Shown piece after piece: positions 26,209 to 34,388 of a stretch of 56,534 nt of DNA. The position numbers and the translations under genes were made by a program. Source of the stretch: Candidatus Timburyella stercoris (GTDB taxonomy: Bacteria; Bacillota; Clostridia; Oscillospirales; Acutalibacteraceae). Position 1 is the stretch's first letter, and each line of letters begins with the position of its first letter. The stretch lies in assembly GCA_904384255.1 (NCBI GenBank), contig CAJFJP010000002.1:1-56534 (forward strand). Reading direction: 5' to 3'. The notes beneath the pieces were generated by a model. It had not been told where the DNA came from. It saw only the letters and a program-made list of their open reading frames with translations, and ran no database searches.

Positions 26209-27389
26209 TCAGTCTGGTCCTCCGTTTCTGATATTTTTTCTTCAATTTCCCGCGCCTGCATAGTGAGCAGTTGAGCACGCGCCATCTCAACCTCATCCTG
26301 AAGATTGATGTTGTCCCACTCAATAGATATCTCACTGCTGTGTCCGTTAAGACGCAGCCAGATATCACATATTTTATGGATAATGGGACTGAGCATCCGG
26401 CGGTACGCCTCAAGCTCGCTTGTTAAAATATCCGCCTGCTGGCTGCTCATTTTTTCAGTAGTGGACCAGCTTAGTCCAAGCATAAACGGCGGAATTCCGG
26501 TTTTTGCGACTATCTGTTCCATCATGTGCTTTACCGGCACCGACGAGTCGAGTATTTGATTGTCGGAACCGATTACTCTAATCTGCACATCTCCGACGGA
26601 TATAAAGTCCTTGACACTGCCTGGCTGCATGGCGCTGGCCCATTCCTGGGCAATCTGCATGGCACGGTTTTTGGCGGCTGCTTTGTCGAGCTGCGTCTCC
26701 GGCTTATAGGTAACGGCATAGCGAAGATTACCGAACCGCTCAAAATTCATGCCTATAGTGTTAAATATCTTGAGCAGTATGGCGCTTACAAATGGCAGAC
26801 TTCTGAGAAGCGATGTTCCGTAAGCGCTGCCGGGCTCTGGATTTAGCGCCGACAGCAGTATAAGGCTCTGATACTTTACCGGTACAGCGCGCCCGTCCTC
26901 TCTGCGGCATACCGTCGCCTGCAGCGGCCCGTTTTTAATAATCTCGATATCATGCAGCGGGACGTTGTAAAGCGCGCCTATTGTGTCGCGGCGGCAGCTG
27001 GGAACAATTTCTCCCACAGCCGTGCCGAAGGTTATAAGCTGGTCAAGATAGGTGTCCAAAAATGCATTTATTCCTATGCCGGTGCTTCCTACCTGTACCG
27101 TGTCAAGAAAGTGCTTTAGCTCGGCCGTCGTATCATCGTCATCGCATTTAACCTGGAATCCGCCGACCAGCCGCACTATTTTGGAAATAGCCGCGTCAAT
27201 TATCGGCACAGCCTCGCGTATAGACGCATACAGCCGTCTTTCAGGTCCCGACAGCGGTATATATCCGTTCAAGTCGTGAAATGGGTGGGATACAGGCCTT
27301 GCCGTCTGAACGGCGGAGCACTCTACATTGTCACAGGCGGCCGCCTCAGCGGGGTCGGCGTTTCTGGACAAAAATTTTAGTAAACCCAC
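26205..27389 (-). CDS. Phage portal protein
   Basis: 394 aa. Portal proteins form the dodecameric DNA gate at a capsid vertex and dock the terminase. Typical features are the N-terminal RLYASIREAVPIIDAAISKIVRLVGG helix, the AFLDTYLDQLITFGTAVGEIV core, NPEPGSAYGTSLLRSLPF, and the late motif TGIPPFMLGLSWSTTEKMSSQQADIL that marks many Firmicutes portals. Translation starts at GTG 27389, seven bases after AGGAGG; an ATG two bases upstream is out of frame. It lies 15 bases after terL and overlaps the protease start by four bases. Confidence 0.88.
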   Translation of the reverse strand: MGLLKFLSRNADPAEAAACDNVECSAVQTARPVSHPFHDLNGYIPLSGPERRLYASIREAVPIIDAAISKIVRLVGGFQVKCDDDDTTAELKHFLDTVQVGSTGIGINAFLDTYLDQLITFGTAVGEIVPSCRRDTIGALYNVPLHDIEIIKNGPLQATVCRREDGRAVPVKYQSLILLSALNPEPGSAYGTSLLRSLPFVSAILLKIFNTIGMNFERFGNLRYAVTYKPETQLDKAAAKNRAMQIAQEWASAMQPGSVKDFISVGDVQIRVIGSDNQILDSSVPVKHMMEQIVAKTGIPPFMLGLSWSTTEKMSSQQADILTSELEAYRRMLSPIIHKICDIWLRLNGHSSEISIEWDNINLQDEVEMARAQLLTMQAREIEEKISETEDQTE

Positions 27390-27404
27390 ATATTTACCTC
27401 CTGT

Positions 27405-28658
27405 TTATAGATTTCTGTTCAGCGCCGCCGCAAAAAATACATCCTCCTCGCTGTCCGCCACTGTAGCGACAAAATAGCGTATATCATCCATGGCGTGGTC
27501 GTTTTCCTTGCGCACGGCGTCTTTCACGCTGTCATTTTGCCAGCGGTAAAGAGAAAACTCCCTAAGCGTATCGCGGCAGGCGGCGCTGAACTTAATTTTG
27601 CCGGCCTTAAGCGCGGACGACACCTTGCGTATGCCGTCCATCACATTGTTGTCCGCCGACAGCACACTGAACAGCCCGTGCCGCCTTATAACCGTCATAA
27701 AGGAGGCGGCGGAGGGATCGCACACAACTGCTTCAATTTTTTTGCTTCCTGCAAGCGCTTTAAGCGCCTCATAATACTCCTCGTCGGTTTTTTGTTCGCC
27801 CTCCCTGCGCGAATCATAGTAATATTCCGCCAGCCGGTACCAAGTGTCTCCGCTCCTTCCCCACAGCCCGAAAGATGCAGGATTGACAGTACCATAGTCA
27901 CAGGAAATGTAAAACTTGTCGCACTGCGGCTCATCGTGAAAAATATGCTTTTCATGGGAGAACATTGGGTAAACAAGTCCGCTCGACACCGTCCAGCGTC
28001 CCTTTACAAACCGGTCGTAGAAGACGCCGCTGTAAAGTGCTTCGTAACGTTTTTTTATTGCGGGAGTAAGCGAGGGATTATCATCCATGGTAAAATGGAC
28101 ATATAGCGCATTTTTGGCGTCGCGCTTTTTAATCCACTCATTGTAAAACCAGTGCGAGGGGTTGTCAGGATTGCAGTTGAACCAGAAGCGCGACCCCGAA
28201 ACCGAACAGCGCGCAATAGCCTGCTCTGCAAACGAGCGCGGCATTAAAACTACCTCGTCAAGCAGAATGCCGGCTAAGGTAATACCCTGAATAAGTGCCG
28301 ATGACGATTCGTCCTTACCGCCGAACAGATAAAAATAATTTACTCTGTCTTTTTTGCGCACGGTAAGGATGTTTTTAGACGCCTTATATTCGCAGGAAAA
28401 CGACAGCGAATTAAGCATAGGAATAAGCGGCGCTATCAGATTTCTTTTAAGCGAGGATATCGTTTTGCCGCAAATGGCGAAGTATTGGCCGTCAAAGGCA
28501 TAAAATGCCCAAAGTACAAAGGACAGCGACATACAGGTGGTTTTTCCGCTTCGTACAGCTCCGTCGCAGATTATTGCATCTTTAGAGTAGTGAGGGCTGC
28601 TGCGGCACCACCAATTAAGCACTTTCAGCTGCTTATCGCTGAAACTTTTCCATATCAC
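27405..28658 (-). CDS. Phage terminase large subunit (PBSX type)
   Basis: 417 aa, the ATP-driven DNA packaging motor and nuclease. Walker A is GAVRSGKT near residues 33-40. A Walker B-type ILLDEVVLM follows, then FNCNPDNPSHWFYNEW, typical of the Terminase_6/PBSX group. The C-terminal nuclease domain contains CDYGTVNP (first acidic residue), VVCDPSAASF and a late DHAMDDIRYF acidic motif, so the nuclease residues look intact. It overlaps terS by four bases (ATGA). Intact length and motifs argue against a decayed remnant. Confidence 0.93.
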   Translation of the reverse strand: MIWKSFSDKQLKVLNWWCRSSPHYSKDAIICDGAVRSGKTTCMSLSFVLWAFYAFDGQYFAICGKTISSLKRNLIAPLIPMLNSLSFSCEYKASKNILTVRKKDRVNYFYLFGGKDESSSALIQGITLAGILLDEVVLMPRSFAEQAIARCSVSGSRFWFNCNPDNPSHWFYNEWIKKRDAKNALYVHFTMDDNPSLTPAIKKRYEALYSGVFYDRFVKGRWTVSSGLVYPMFSHEKHIFHDEPQCDKFYISCDYGTVNPASFGLWGRSGDTWYRLAEYYYDSRREGEQKTDEEYYEALKALAGSKKIEAVVCDPSAASFMTVIRRHGLFSVLSADNNVMDGIRKVSSALKAGKIKFSAACRDTLREFSLYRWQNDSVKDAVRKENDHAMDDIRYFVATVADSEEDVFFAAALNRNL

Positions 28659-29143
28659 GCCGTTTCCTCCGAACTGGGCAGTGAGGAGACGGAGTTTTCC
28701 AGCGCCCTGTAAAACGAGTCGTGTTCGTCTGCCTGCTTTGCTTCATTTATGAGATATAGCTTTTCCAGGGCTTTAAGCCGGTCAAAAAACTTGATTTCAA
28801 TGCAGCCCTCTTTAGGCTTCTTAATTTCAGATATGGCATATAAATCGAGAGAATCAATATCGGAGGAATTTATAGTGTCCTCTCTTAAAAGTTTAACGGC
28901 ATCATTTACTGAGCCATAGGCCAGCCTGTTAAGCCCGGCAGTAGCGCCCATTTCAGAGAGTGTGTCCTTAAGCCTTGCAATCTCCTTGCACACATACCTG
29001 GCAGAAAGCAGCCTTGCGCCGGTGCGCTCAGGATTGCGTTTATATCCCGCTCTTACAGCGGCTTCTTTTGCATTTCCGTATATGATGTACATATAACAGA
29101 AGAGCTTTTCTTTTTCACTGATATTGCGTCTTTTCAATGGCAT
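28655..29143 (-). CDS. Phage terminase small subunit
   Basis: About 160 aa; DNA-recognition partner of TerL. The N-terminal helix-turn-helix-like segment EKEKLFCYMYIIYGNAKEAAVRAGY is the hallmark of terminase small subunits. ATG 29143 is used, but AAAGGAG ends only one base before it. TTG at 29137, two codons later, has ideal 7-base spacing and may be the true start. The frame is open to 29206, but that part overlaps a terminator hairpin and has no ribosome site. First gene of the block. Confidence 0.85.
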   Translation of the reverse strand: MPLKRRNISEKEKLFCYMYIIYGNAKEAAVRAGYKRNPERTGARLLSARYVCKEIARLKDTLSEMGATAGLNRLAYGSVNDAVKLLREDTINSSDIDSLDLYAISEIKKPKEGCIEIKFFDRLKALEKLYLINEAKQADEHDSFYRALENSVSSLPSSEETA

Positions 29144-29172
29144 TCTCCTTTGCAGTAGTTTCATAAATGGGT

Positions 29173-29213
29173 AAAAAAGAGCGGCCTGTTGCACACAGTA
29201 ATGCAACAGACCG
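29173..29213 (-). terminator. Intrinsic terminator immediately before terS
   Basis: Read on the minus strand: CGGTCTGTTGC (29213-29203), 10-base loop, GCAACAGGCCG (29192-29182, one G-U pair), then CTC-like bases and six T (29178-29173). It probably ends the ABC-2 exporter transcript. It leaves about 30 bases before the terS start. Confidence 0.8.
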
Positions 29214-29349
29214 AAAATTATTTTTGCCTTTATAAATTTTTATTATTCAGAAACATAATGATATTGCCTAAAACACCACATCATTTTATCATATGGGCCG
29301 CTTCACCAACGCCGGTATTAGTAGCGGTATTTTATACTTTCCTTTAGAA

Positions 29350-29565
29350 TTCCGCTTTATAATAGTATGCGAGACAGCGCAATAAATACGGCAAAGTGCG
29401 CTGCCATAGTTATAACTGACTTGGAGCATAGGAATGTAAGAAAGATAATAAATTAAAGAATATCAAATATTTAGCAATATCAATGCCGAGCGCCGCAATG
29501 GTAAAAGAAAGAAGTACCAATAAAATAAGTATCAATATAGAAACATCAACGGCTAGCCAGCCAAT
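29350..29565 (-). pseudogene. Remnant of a third ABC-2 permease C-terminus
   Basis: The minus-strand sequence is recognisably related to the last part of the permease gene at 29581-30675. Shared stretches are CAATAAATACGGCAAAGTGC against the corresponding 3' end, and AATTAAAGAATATCAAATAT against AATTAAAGAATATAAGATAT. A reconstructed C-terminus ends in a short hydrophobic run and IKR, as in the intact copies. It has internal stops, a deletion of roughly 20 bases, and no start. Confidence 0.6.
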
Positions 29566-29580
29566 AATATGGATTAATTG

Positions 29581-30675
29581 TCATTTTACATCCCGCTTAA
29601 TAAATACGGCATATGATATCGCCATAAATGCGACAAAATGCACGGCCATAGCAACAGCCGACTGTACAAATGTCAGCGCGGGATGCGCCGGTCCCTCTAT
29701 GCTGAGGAAAGAGTTTAAGTCCAAATTAAAGAATATAAGATATTTTGTAAAATCTATATCGAGCATGGCCAAAAGTGAAAAAGCAGGGGAAGCAAGGAAA
29801 TAAATTACCATAACAATTCCAACCGTGAGGGCCCGCGACTTAAGCAGAGAGGAAATAAGAAATACAATAGAGATAAAAATGACAATTTTCGCAAAGGAAA
29901 GCGCCGCTTTCAGCAGTGTATATGGTATCACGCCGGCGGCAAAAGCGCTGTTTCTGCCAAAGCTTGCGACCAATACGCTGTTAAAGCCGTCAAATCCGAA
30001 CAAAACTCCGCCGAGGATAAAAGTGAGAGCAAGTCCTAATGCATACATAAACAAAGCATAAAGCAGGACGGACAAAAACTTTGCCGTAAGCACCTTCCAC
30101 CGCTTAAACGGACGTATGAGCAAAAGCCTTATACTCTCATCAGACGTTTCGCCGGCAACCGAAACAGTGCCGATTATGAGCATGCCGACGGTCGTTATTG
30201 TGCTGAAAATCGCCACCGACGCACCGCAGAAGAGAAAATGTATATCGGTGTCCTCATAAGCAAACATATTATTGTCAAATCGATATTTCTTAATAGCATA
30301 GTCTTTTTCATCGAATTGTAAGGATTTTCTGCTGTCATACCTTTCGCTTGCACTGTAATTATTAACGTTGGGGTCGGAGCTTTGCTTGTCAAAACTTTCA
30401 ACTAACCGCCTTGAACTTTCTAAGGAATTTTTATATGCGCTGACATCCTGCTCGGTTATTATCATGCCGTTTTTATATAAAAGCTCATGCTCCTGCATGG
30501 CAAAATCCGAGCCAATCGGCTTTACAAGACTTCTGTCCATTTTGTCGTCACCGAATATAAGAGCCAGCGACAATATTAAATACACGCCGAGGAGTATAAT
30601 AAGCATTATGACAGCCGGCTTCTGCCGCCAAATCTTTTTGTTTTCACCGGCTAAGAGATGCAAAAAACTTCCCAT
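29581..30675 (-). CDS. ABC-2 type exporter permease, copy 2
   Basis: 364 aa integral membrane protein. An N-terminal anchor (about residues 20-42) is followed by an extracellular loop of about 110 residues and five C-terminal membrane segments. The conserved cytoplasmic motif SIRLLLIRPFKRWKVLTAKF marks bacitracin/lantibiotic-immunity-type permeases. It is clearly paralogous to the permease upstream (30788-31897): both begin with a short GE(N/T)KKIW segment and end in FIKRDV. GGGAGGGG precedes ATG 30675. It probably forms a heterodimeric permease with its paralogue, driven by the ATPase encoded first. Substrate unknown. Confidence 0.85.
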   Translation of the reverse strand: MGSFLHLLAGENKKIWRQKPAVIMLIILLGVYLILSLALIFGDDKMDRSLVKPIGSDFAMQEHELLYKNGMIITEQDVSAYKNSLESSRRLVESFDKQSSDPNVNNYSASERYDSRKSLQFDEKDYAIKKYRFDNNMFAYEDTDIHFLFCGASVAIFSTITTVGMLIIGTVSVAGETSDESIRLLLIRPFKRWKVLTAKFLSVLLYALFMYALGLALTFILGGVLFGFDGFNSVLVASFGRNSAFAAGVIPYTLLKAALSFAKIVIFISIVFLISSLLKSRALTVGIVMVIYFLASPAFSLLAMLDIDFTKYLIFFNLDLNSFLSIEGPAHPALTFVQSAVAMAVHFVAFMAISYAVFIKRDVK

Positions 30676-30787
30676 TAATACCCCTCCCGTCGTTTTGCTG
30701 TTTAACCATTGCTTAAATCAATAAATAGGGGGACCGTAAAGACTATCGGTTTGCCTCTGAAAATAGAAATGTTAATCTGCAGCTTTA

Positions 30788-31897
30788 TCAGTGGACGTCC
30801 CGCTTAATAAACAGAGCATAAGAGGCCGCCATAAGTATGATAAAATGTACAGCTGCGGTTATCCCCGACTGCAAAATGGTCATGCCCGGATAAGGCGGCA
30901 GCGATGTTAAAAACGGCGACAAATCCATGTTAAAAAATATGACATACTTTAAAATATCTATACCGAGTATTGCTACAAGCTTAACAATGCCGGAGCCGAC
31001 AAAATATATAAGCATGGAAATACCCACAGCCAGCGCGCGCGACCTAAACAGACAGGAAAAGAAAAACACAATTGAAAGCAGTATGATAATCTGCGTAAAG
31101 GAGAGAGCAAATTTTAGCAGAGTATATGGTATAATACCTATGCCGAAAGCGCTGCCTTTTCCGAAGCTGGCTATTATATTCAGACTAAAACCGTCAAAGC
31201 CAAAGAGCAGCCCGCCTATAACTAAAGAAAAGACAAACCCCAATGCATACATAAACAGGCCGTAAAGCAGAGCAGCGACAAATTTTGAGGTAAGTATCTT
31301 CCAGCGCTTAAAGGGACGCGTAAGCAGAAGCTTCATTGTACCATCAGAGGATTCTCCCGCAACAATGCCGGCGCCTATAATAAGCGTGCCGATAATGGCA
31401 ATGGTGCACATAACCGACATAGAAAACTGTAAATAGTAAGCCGAGCTGCTCACGTCATCTTTAAACGACACATTGTTTTCGGAGATGTAATTGTCTATTG
31501 CCGCCGATTTTTCAAGCGAGTCAATCTGCATCATTATAACATTCTTTTCAATATTGGAAATTTCCGGGTCGTTAAGCTGCTGCTTGTAGTTGTTTATCCT
31601 TTCCTCAATGGGAGTATAATGCATATCGAGATAATTATATTGCGGATTTCCATATTCATCATATACATAGTAAAGCTCAGGCTCATTTTCTTCAGAATAT
31701 TTCTGCGCATGAGTCTGAAGACTGAAATCGCTGCCGAAGGTCTCTAATATAGCGTTTTTCATGTCTACGTCGGAAAAAATAAACAGCGCGGCCAAAATGG
31801 CGTTGAGAGCTAAAAATATAATAAGCAGTACAACGGCTGCCTTTTGCTTCCAAATTTTTTTAGTTTCACCGGCGACAAGGTATAAAAATCTACTCAA
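30788..31897 (-). CDS. ABC-2 type exporter permease, copy 1
   Basis: 369 aa, same architecture as the neighbouring paralogue: N-terminal membrane anchor, an external loop rich in Asn/Tyr/Glu, then five membrane helices, with TMKLLLTRPFKRWKILTSKF before the second. Its start overlaps the end of the ATPase gene by eight bases, so translation is coupled. Tandem duplication produced the two permeases, and a third decayed copy lies beyond. Peptide or antibiotic export is a family-based guess. Confidence 0.87.
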   Translation of the reverse strand: MSRFLYLVAGETKKIWKQKAAVVLLIIFLALNAILAALFIFSDVDMKNAILETFGSDFSLQTHAQKYSEENEPELYYVYDEYGNPQYNYLDMHYTPIEERINNYKQQLNDPEISNIEKNVIMMQIDSLEKSAAIDNYISENNVSFKDDVSSSAYYLQFSMSVMCTIAIIGTLIIGAGIVAGESSDGTMKLLLTRPFKRWKILTSKFVAALLYGLFMYALGFVFSLVIGGLLFGFDGFSLNIIASFGKGSAFGIGIIPYTLLKFALSFTQIIILLSIVFFFSCLFRSRALAVGISMLIYFVGSGIVKLVAILGIDILKYVIFFNMDLSPFLTSLPPYPGMTILQSGITAAVHFIILMAASYALFIKRDVH

Positions 31898-32813
31898 TTT
31901 TACTACCTCCCGTCAGCTGCATATAAAAGCTCTCAAGCGAGTTGGAGCTTTGCTGTGAAACGCCATAAACCAAAACTCCGTTTCCGGCAAGCAGCGATAT
32001 TATCTGCGGCACCTGCTCGTGATTTACCGCGGCAGATATGGCGCCCTGTGCTGTGCGTATATTTTGCCAACCGTTTTGAGCAAGTATCTGAGCGGCAAAG
32101 TCCGGACGATCTACATTTATCACTACTTCGGAATTTTCGACAGAAAGCCCGTTTATTTCTGATATACTCATAACCTTAATTAGCCTGCCATTATCAATTA
32201 TGCCTACCCTGTCGCATAGCATCTGCATTTCAGACAGCAGATGGCTGGACACAAATACGCATACACCGCATTGGTGCGCGGCATATTTTAAAAATTCGCG
32301 CAGCTCGTGTATACCTTTTGGGTCTAGGCCGTTTGTCGGTTCGTCGAGAATGAGCAGCTTCGGATCATGCAGCATTGCCTGTATAAGTCCAAGCCGCTGA
32401 CGCATGCCGAGCGAGTAAGTTTTAACCTTGCTTTTTATTCGCTCCTGCATGCCGAACTGCGCCACCATGTCGTTTATTTTGCTTTCAGATATGCCTTTGT
32501 ACATGCTGGCATAATATTTGAGATTATCCAGACCTGTCATGTAGTTGTACATTCTCGGCTCTTCAATAATAGCGCCGACATTTACAATAGCTTTTTCAAA
32601 GTTGTCTTTTACTGAATATCCGCATATTTCAATATGGCCGGATGTTATGCGATAAAGTCCAGCAATCATTTTAATAGTAGTGGTTTTGCCGGCGCCGTTT
32701 GGACCAAGAAATCCGAAAACTTCTCCGCCGTTTGCTTCGATGGATAGATCCTGTATTATTTGCCTTTTCCCAATTCTTTTGTAAAGATTATTAATTTTAA
32801 GAACCGCAGACAA
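31890..32813 (-). CDS. ABC exporter ATPase (BcrA/lantibiotic-immunity type)
   Basis: 307 aa ATPase that energises the two permeases. Walker A GPNGAGKTTT lies near residue 37, the signature YSLGMRQRLGLIQAML, Walker B LLILDEPTNGLDP and the switch histidine in SSHLLSEM. A C-terminal extension of about 90 residues (beta-alpha domain after VMSISEIN) is typical of the BcrA/DrrA group. The start codon is TTG 32813 behind a GGGGGG tract. The operon order is ATPase, permease, permease. No regulator or bacteriocin precursor was found next to it. Confidence 0.92.
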   Translation of the reverse strand: MSAVLKINNLYKRIGKRQIIQDLSIEANGGEVFGFLGPNGAGKTTTIKMIAGLYRITSGHIEICGYSVKDNFEKAIVNVGAIIEEPRMYNYMTGLDNLKYYASMYKGISESKINDMVAQFGMQERIKSKVKTYSLGMRQRLGLIQAMLHDPKLLILDEPTNGLDPKGIHELREFLKYAAHQCGVCVFVSSHLLSEMQMLCDRVGIIDNGRLIKVMSISEINGLSVENSEVVINVDRPDFAAQILAQNGWQNIRTAQGAISAAVNHEQVPQIISLLAGNGVLVYGVSQQSSNSLESFYMQLTGGSKIE

Positions 32814-32853
32814 ATAATTCCCCCCCTTTTTTTATAAAACAAATATTTTTCTT

Positions 32854-32882
32854 ATAATATCATACAAATATAACGGTTTCAA
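32854..32882 (-). promoter_or_regulatory. Sigma-A promoter for the ABC-2 exporter operon
   Basis: Minus strand TTGAAA (32882-32877), 17-base spacer, TATTAT (32859-32854), about 40 bases before the TTG start. Confidence 0.55.
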
Positions 32883-32990
32883 CTAATTAAGATTATATAA
32901 AAATTACAAAAAAGTAATAATTTTAAAATGATTGTAACTATGATAAAATAATATATAAGCTAAAAGGGATTTTTCAAAATAAAGGTTGGT

Positions 32991-33773
32991 GTGAGCGGAT
33001 TGGCGGCAGATGCTAAAGGAAGGCGCAGAATAACATTTTTAGATGAGGCAAGGGGCCTGTGTATAGTATGCATGGTATTCTTTCACACATTTTACGATTT
33101 GGCGTATATCTTTAATTTCCAAATAGGTTATACGCTTCATAATTTTTTCTTGCCGGCACAGCCATTTTTCGCCGGTGCATTTATAGCAATATGTGGAGTA
33201 TGCTGCCGACTCTCGAAATCTAATTTTAAGCGATCTGGAATAATTGCCGCGGCTGCGGCCATTGTCACCGTTGTCACATTGGTTCTTTCAGAATTTAATA
33301 TTGTAGAGCCGATATATTTCGGTATACTGCATCTGCTTGCATCGTCGGTATTTATATTTGCCGTTTTGCGTCCACTGCTCGATAAAATACATCCGGCAGC
33401 CGGTATAGCTGCCTGCATATTGCTAACCGTTTTGCTGCTGAATATACAAGACGGGGAAATAGGCATTGGTTCTGTAGGTATTACATTTAACAGCAATACG
33501 CCAGAGCTTCTTGCGCTGCCGTTTGGAATAGGCAAAACAAGGCTTTATGCGTCGGATTATTTTCCGCTTCTGCCATGGATATTTATATTTTTTGCTGGGA
33601 CATTTTTGGGTAAATATTTTACATCTGATAAACTGCCGGAATTTTTCTATAAGCGGCACTTCCCACCGCTGCACATAATTGGACGGCATTCGCTTTTAAT
33701 CTATATACTGCATCAGCCTATAATATACGGACTCCTTGTACTGATAAATCATATAATAGAGAGAATTGCATAA
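32991..33773 (+). CDS. DUF1624 / HGSNAT-like membrane acyltransferase
   Basis: 260 aa, seven or so membrane segments. The first, FLDEARGLCIVCMVFFHTFYDLAY, has the arginine and histidine pattern of the heparan-alpha-glucosaminide N-acetyltransferase catalytic (DUF1624) family; the last contains GRHSLLIYILHQPI, the other family signature with a conserved His. Members are thought to move acyl groups across the membrane to sugars or cell-wall components. The start is GTG 32991, five bases after AAAGG. Monocistronic and divergent from the ABC-2 exporter. Substrate unknown. Confidence 0.82.
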   Translation: MSGLAADAKGRRRITFLDEARGLCIVCMVFFHTFYDLAYIFNFQIGYTLHNFFLPAQPFFAGAFIAICGVCCRLSKSNFKRSGIIAAAAAIVTVVTLVLSEFNIVEPIYFGILHLLASSVFIFAVLRPLLDKIHPAAGIAACILLTVLLLNIQDGEIGIGSVGITFNSNTPELLALPFGIGKTRLYASDYFPLLPWIFIFFAGTFLGKYFTSDKLPEFFYKRHFPPLHIIGRHSLLIYILHQPIIYGLLVLINHIIERIA

Positions 33774-34388
33774 TTGGCTGCGGGATGGCAGGCATTTGTA
33801 CCTAATTGATGATAAAAAATACTGCTGTATGGTTATGATGCTTTACTCTTTTTTATATTTACATATTATAATAGAAATATCAACCGACCATTGGTGGATT
33901 TCTGCTTTAGCTTGCCTGGTTTAGTCTATATAAAAATAAACTTAAAAATCTACTTTTAAACTACCATATTGTACGAGACGGATTATATTTTGCTGTGCTG
34001 CTGCCGATGTGTGTATATAGAATTTGTTGCTGGGAATGATATCTTTTCACAACTTCACTCTCACCTTGCTCATAATTAAATGACACGAAGCTCACTCTTT
34101 CATATCTTAATCGTAAAAAACAACCTGCTTTTCAGCAGGTTGTTCGTTTTATAAATATTTTCAACAAAAATTGCTATCAGCCTTACCATAACTCCCAATA
34201 AAAAGCCTATATATAAATCATGATGTCATTGTGCAGGCAAAATTGTCCAATGCATTCAAAAATAATTTTGTTTCTCTGGAAATCTGCATAAACAAATAGG
34301 CTTTAGCTATACCGCATTTTTATATCAGGAGTTAAAATAATATTGACAGATTTTTTATACATATCATACAACATATCGCTTGTGAAAA
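33774..34388. other. Gene-free interval with terminator
   Basis: About 600 AT-rich bases between converging genes. No protein-like frame was seen. The only clear structure is the terminator at 34115-34150. Confidence 0.5.
34115..34150. terminator. Bidirectional intrinsic terminator
   Basis: Perfect 11-bp stem AACAACCTGCT (34119-34129) and AGCAGGTTGTT (34134-34144), with an A6 run on the left and TTTT on the right. It serves the DUF1624 gene on the plus strand and the metal ATPase gene on the minus strand. Confidence 0.85.

Noticed and set aside
27495-28106. 203-codon plus-strand frame inside terL
   Set aside because: It is the complement of the well-supported terminase gene and has no ribosome site.
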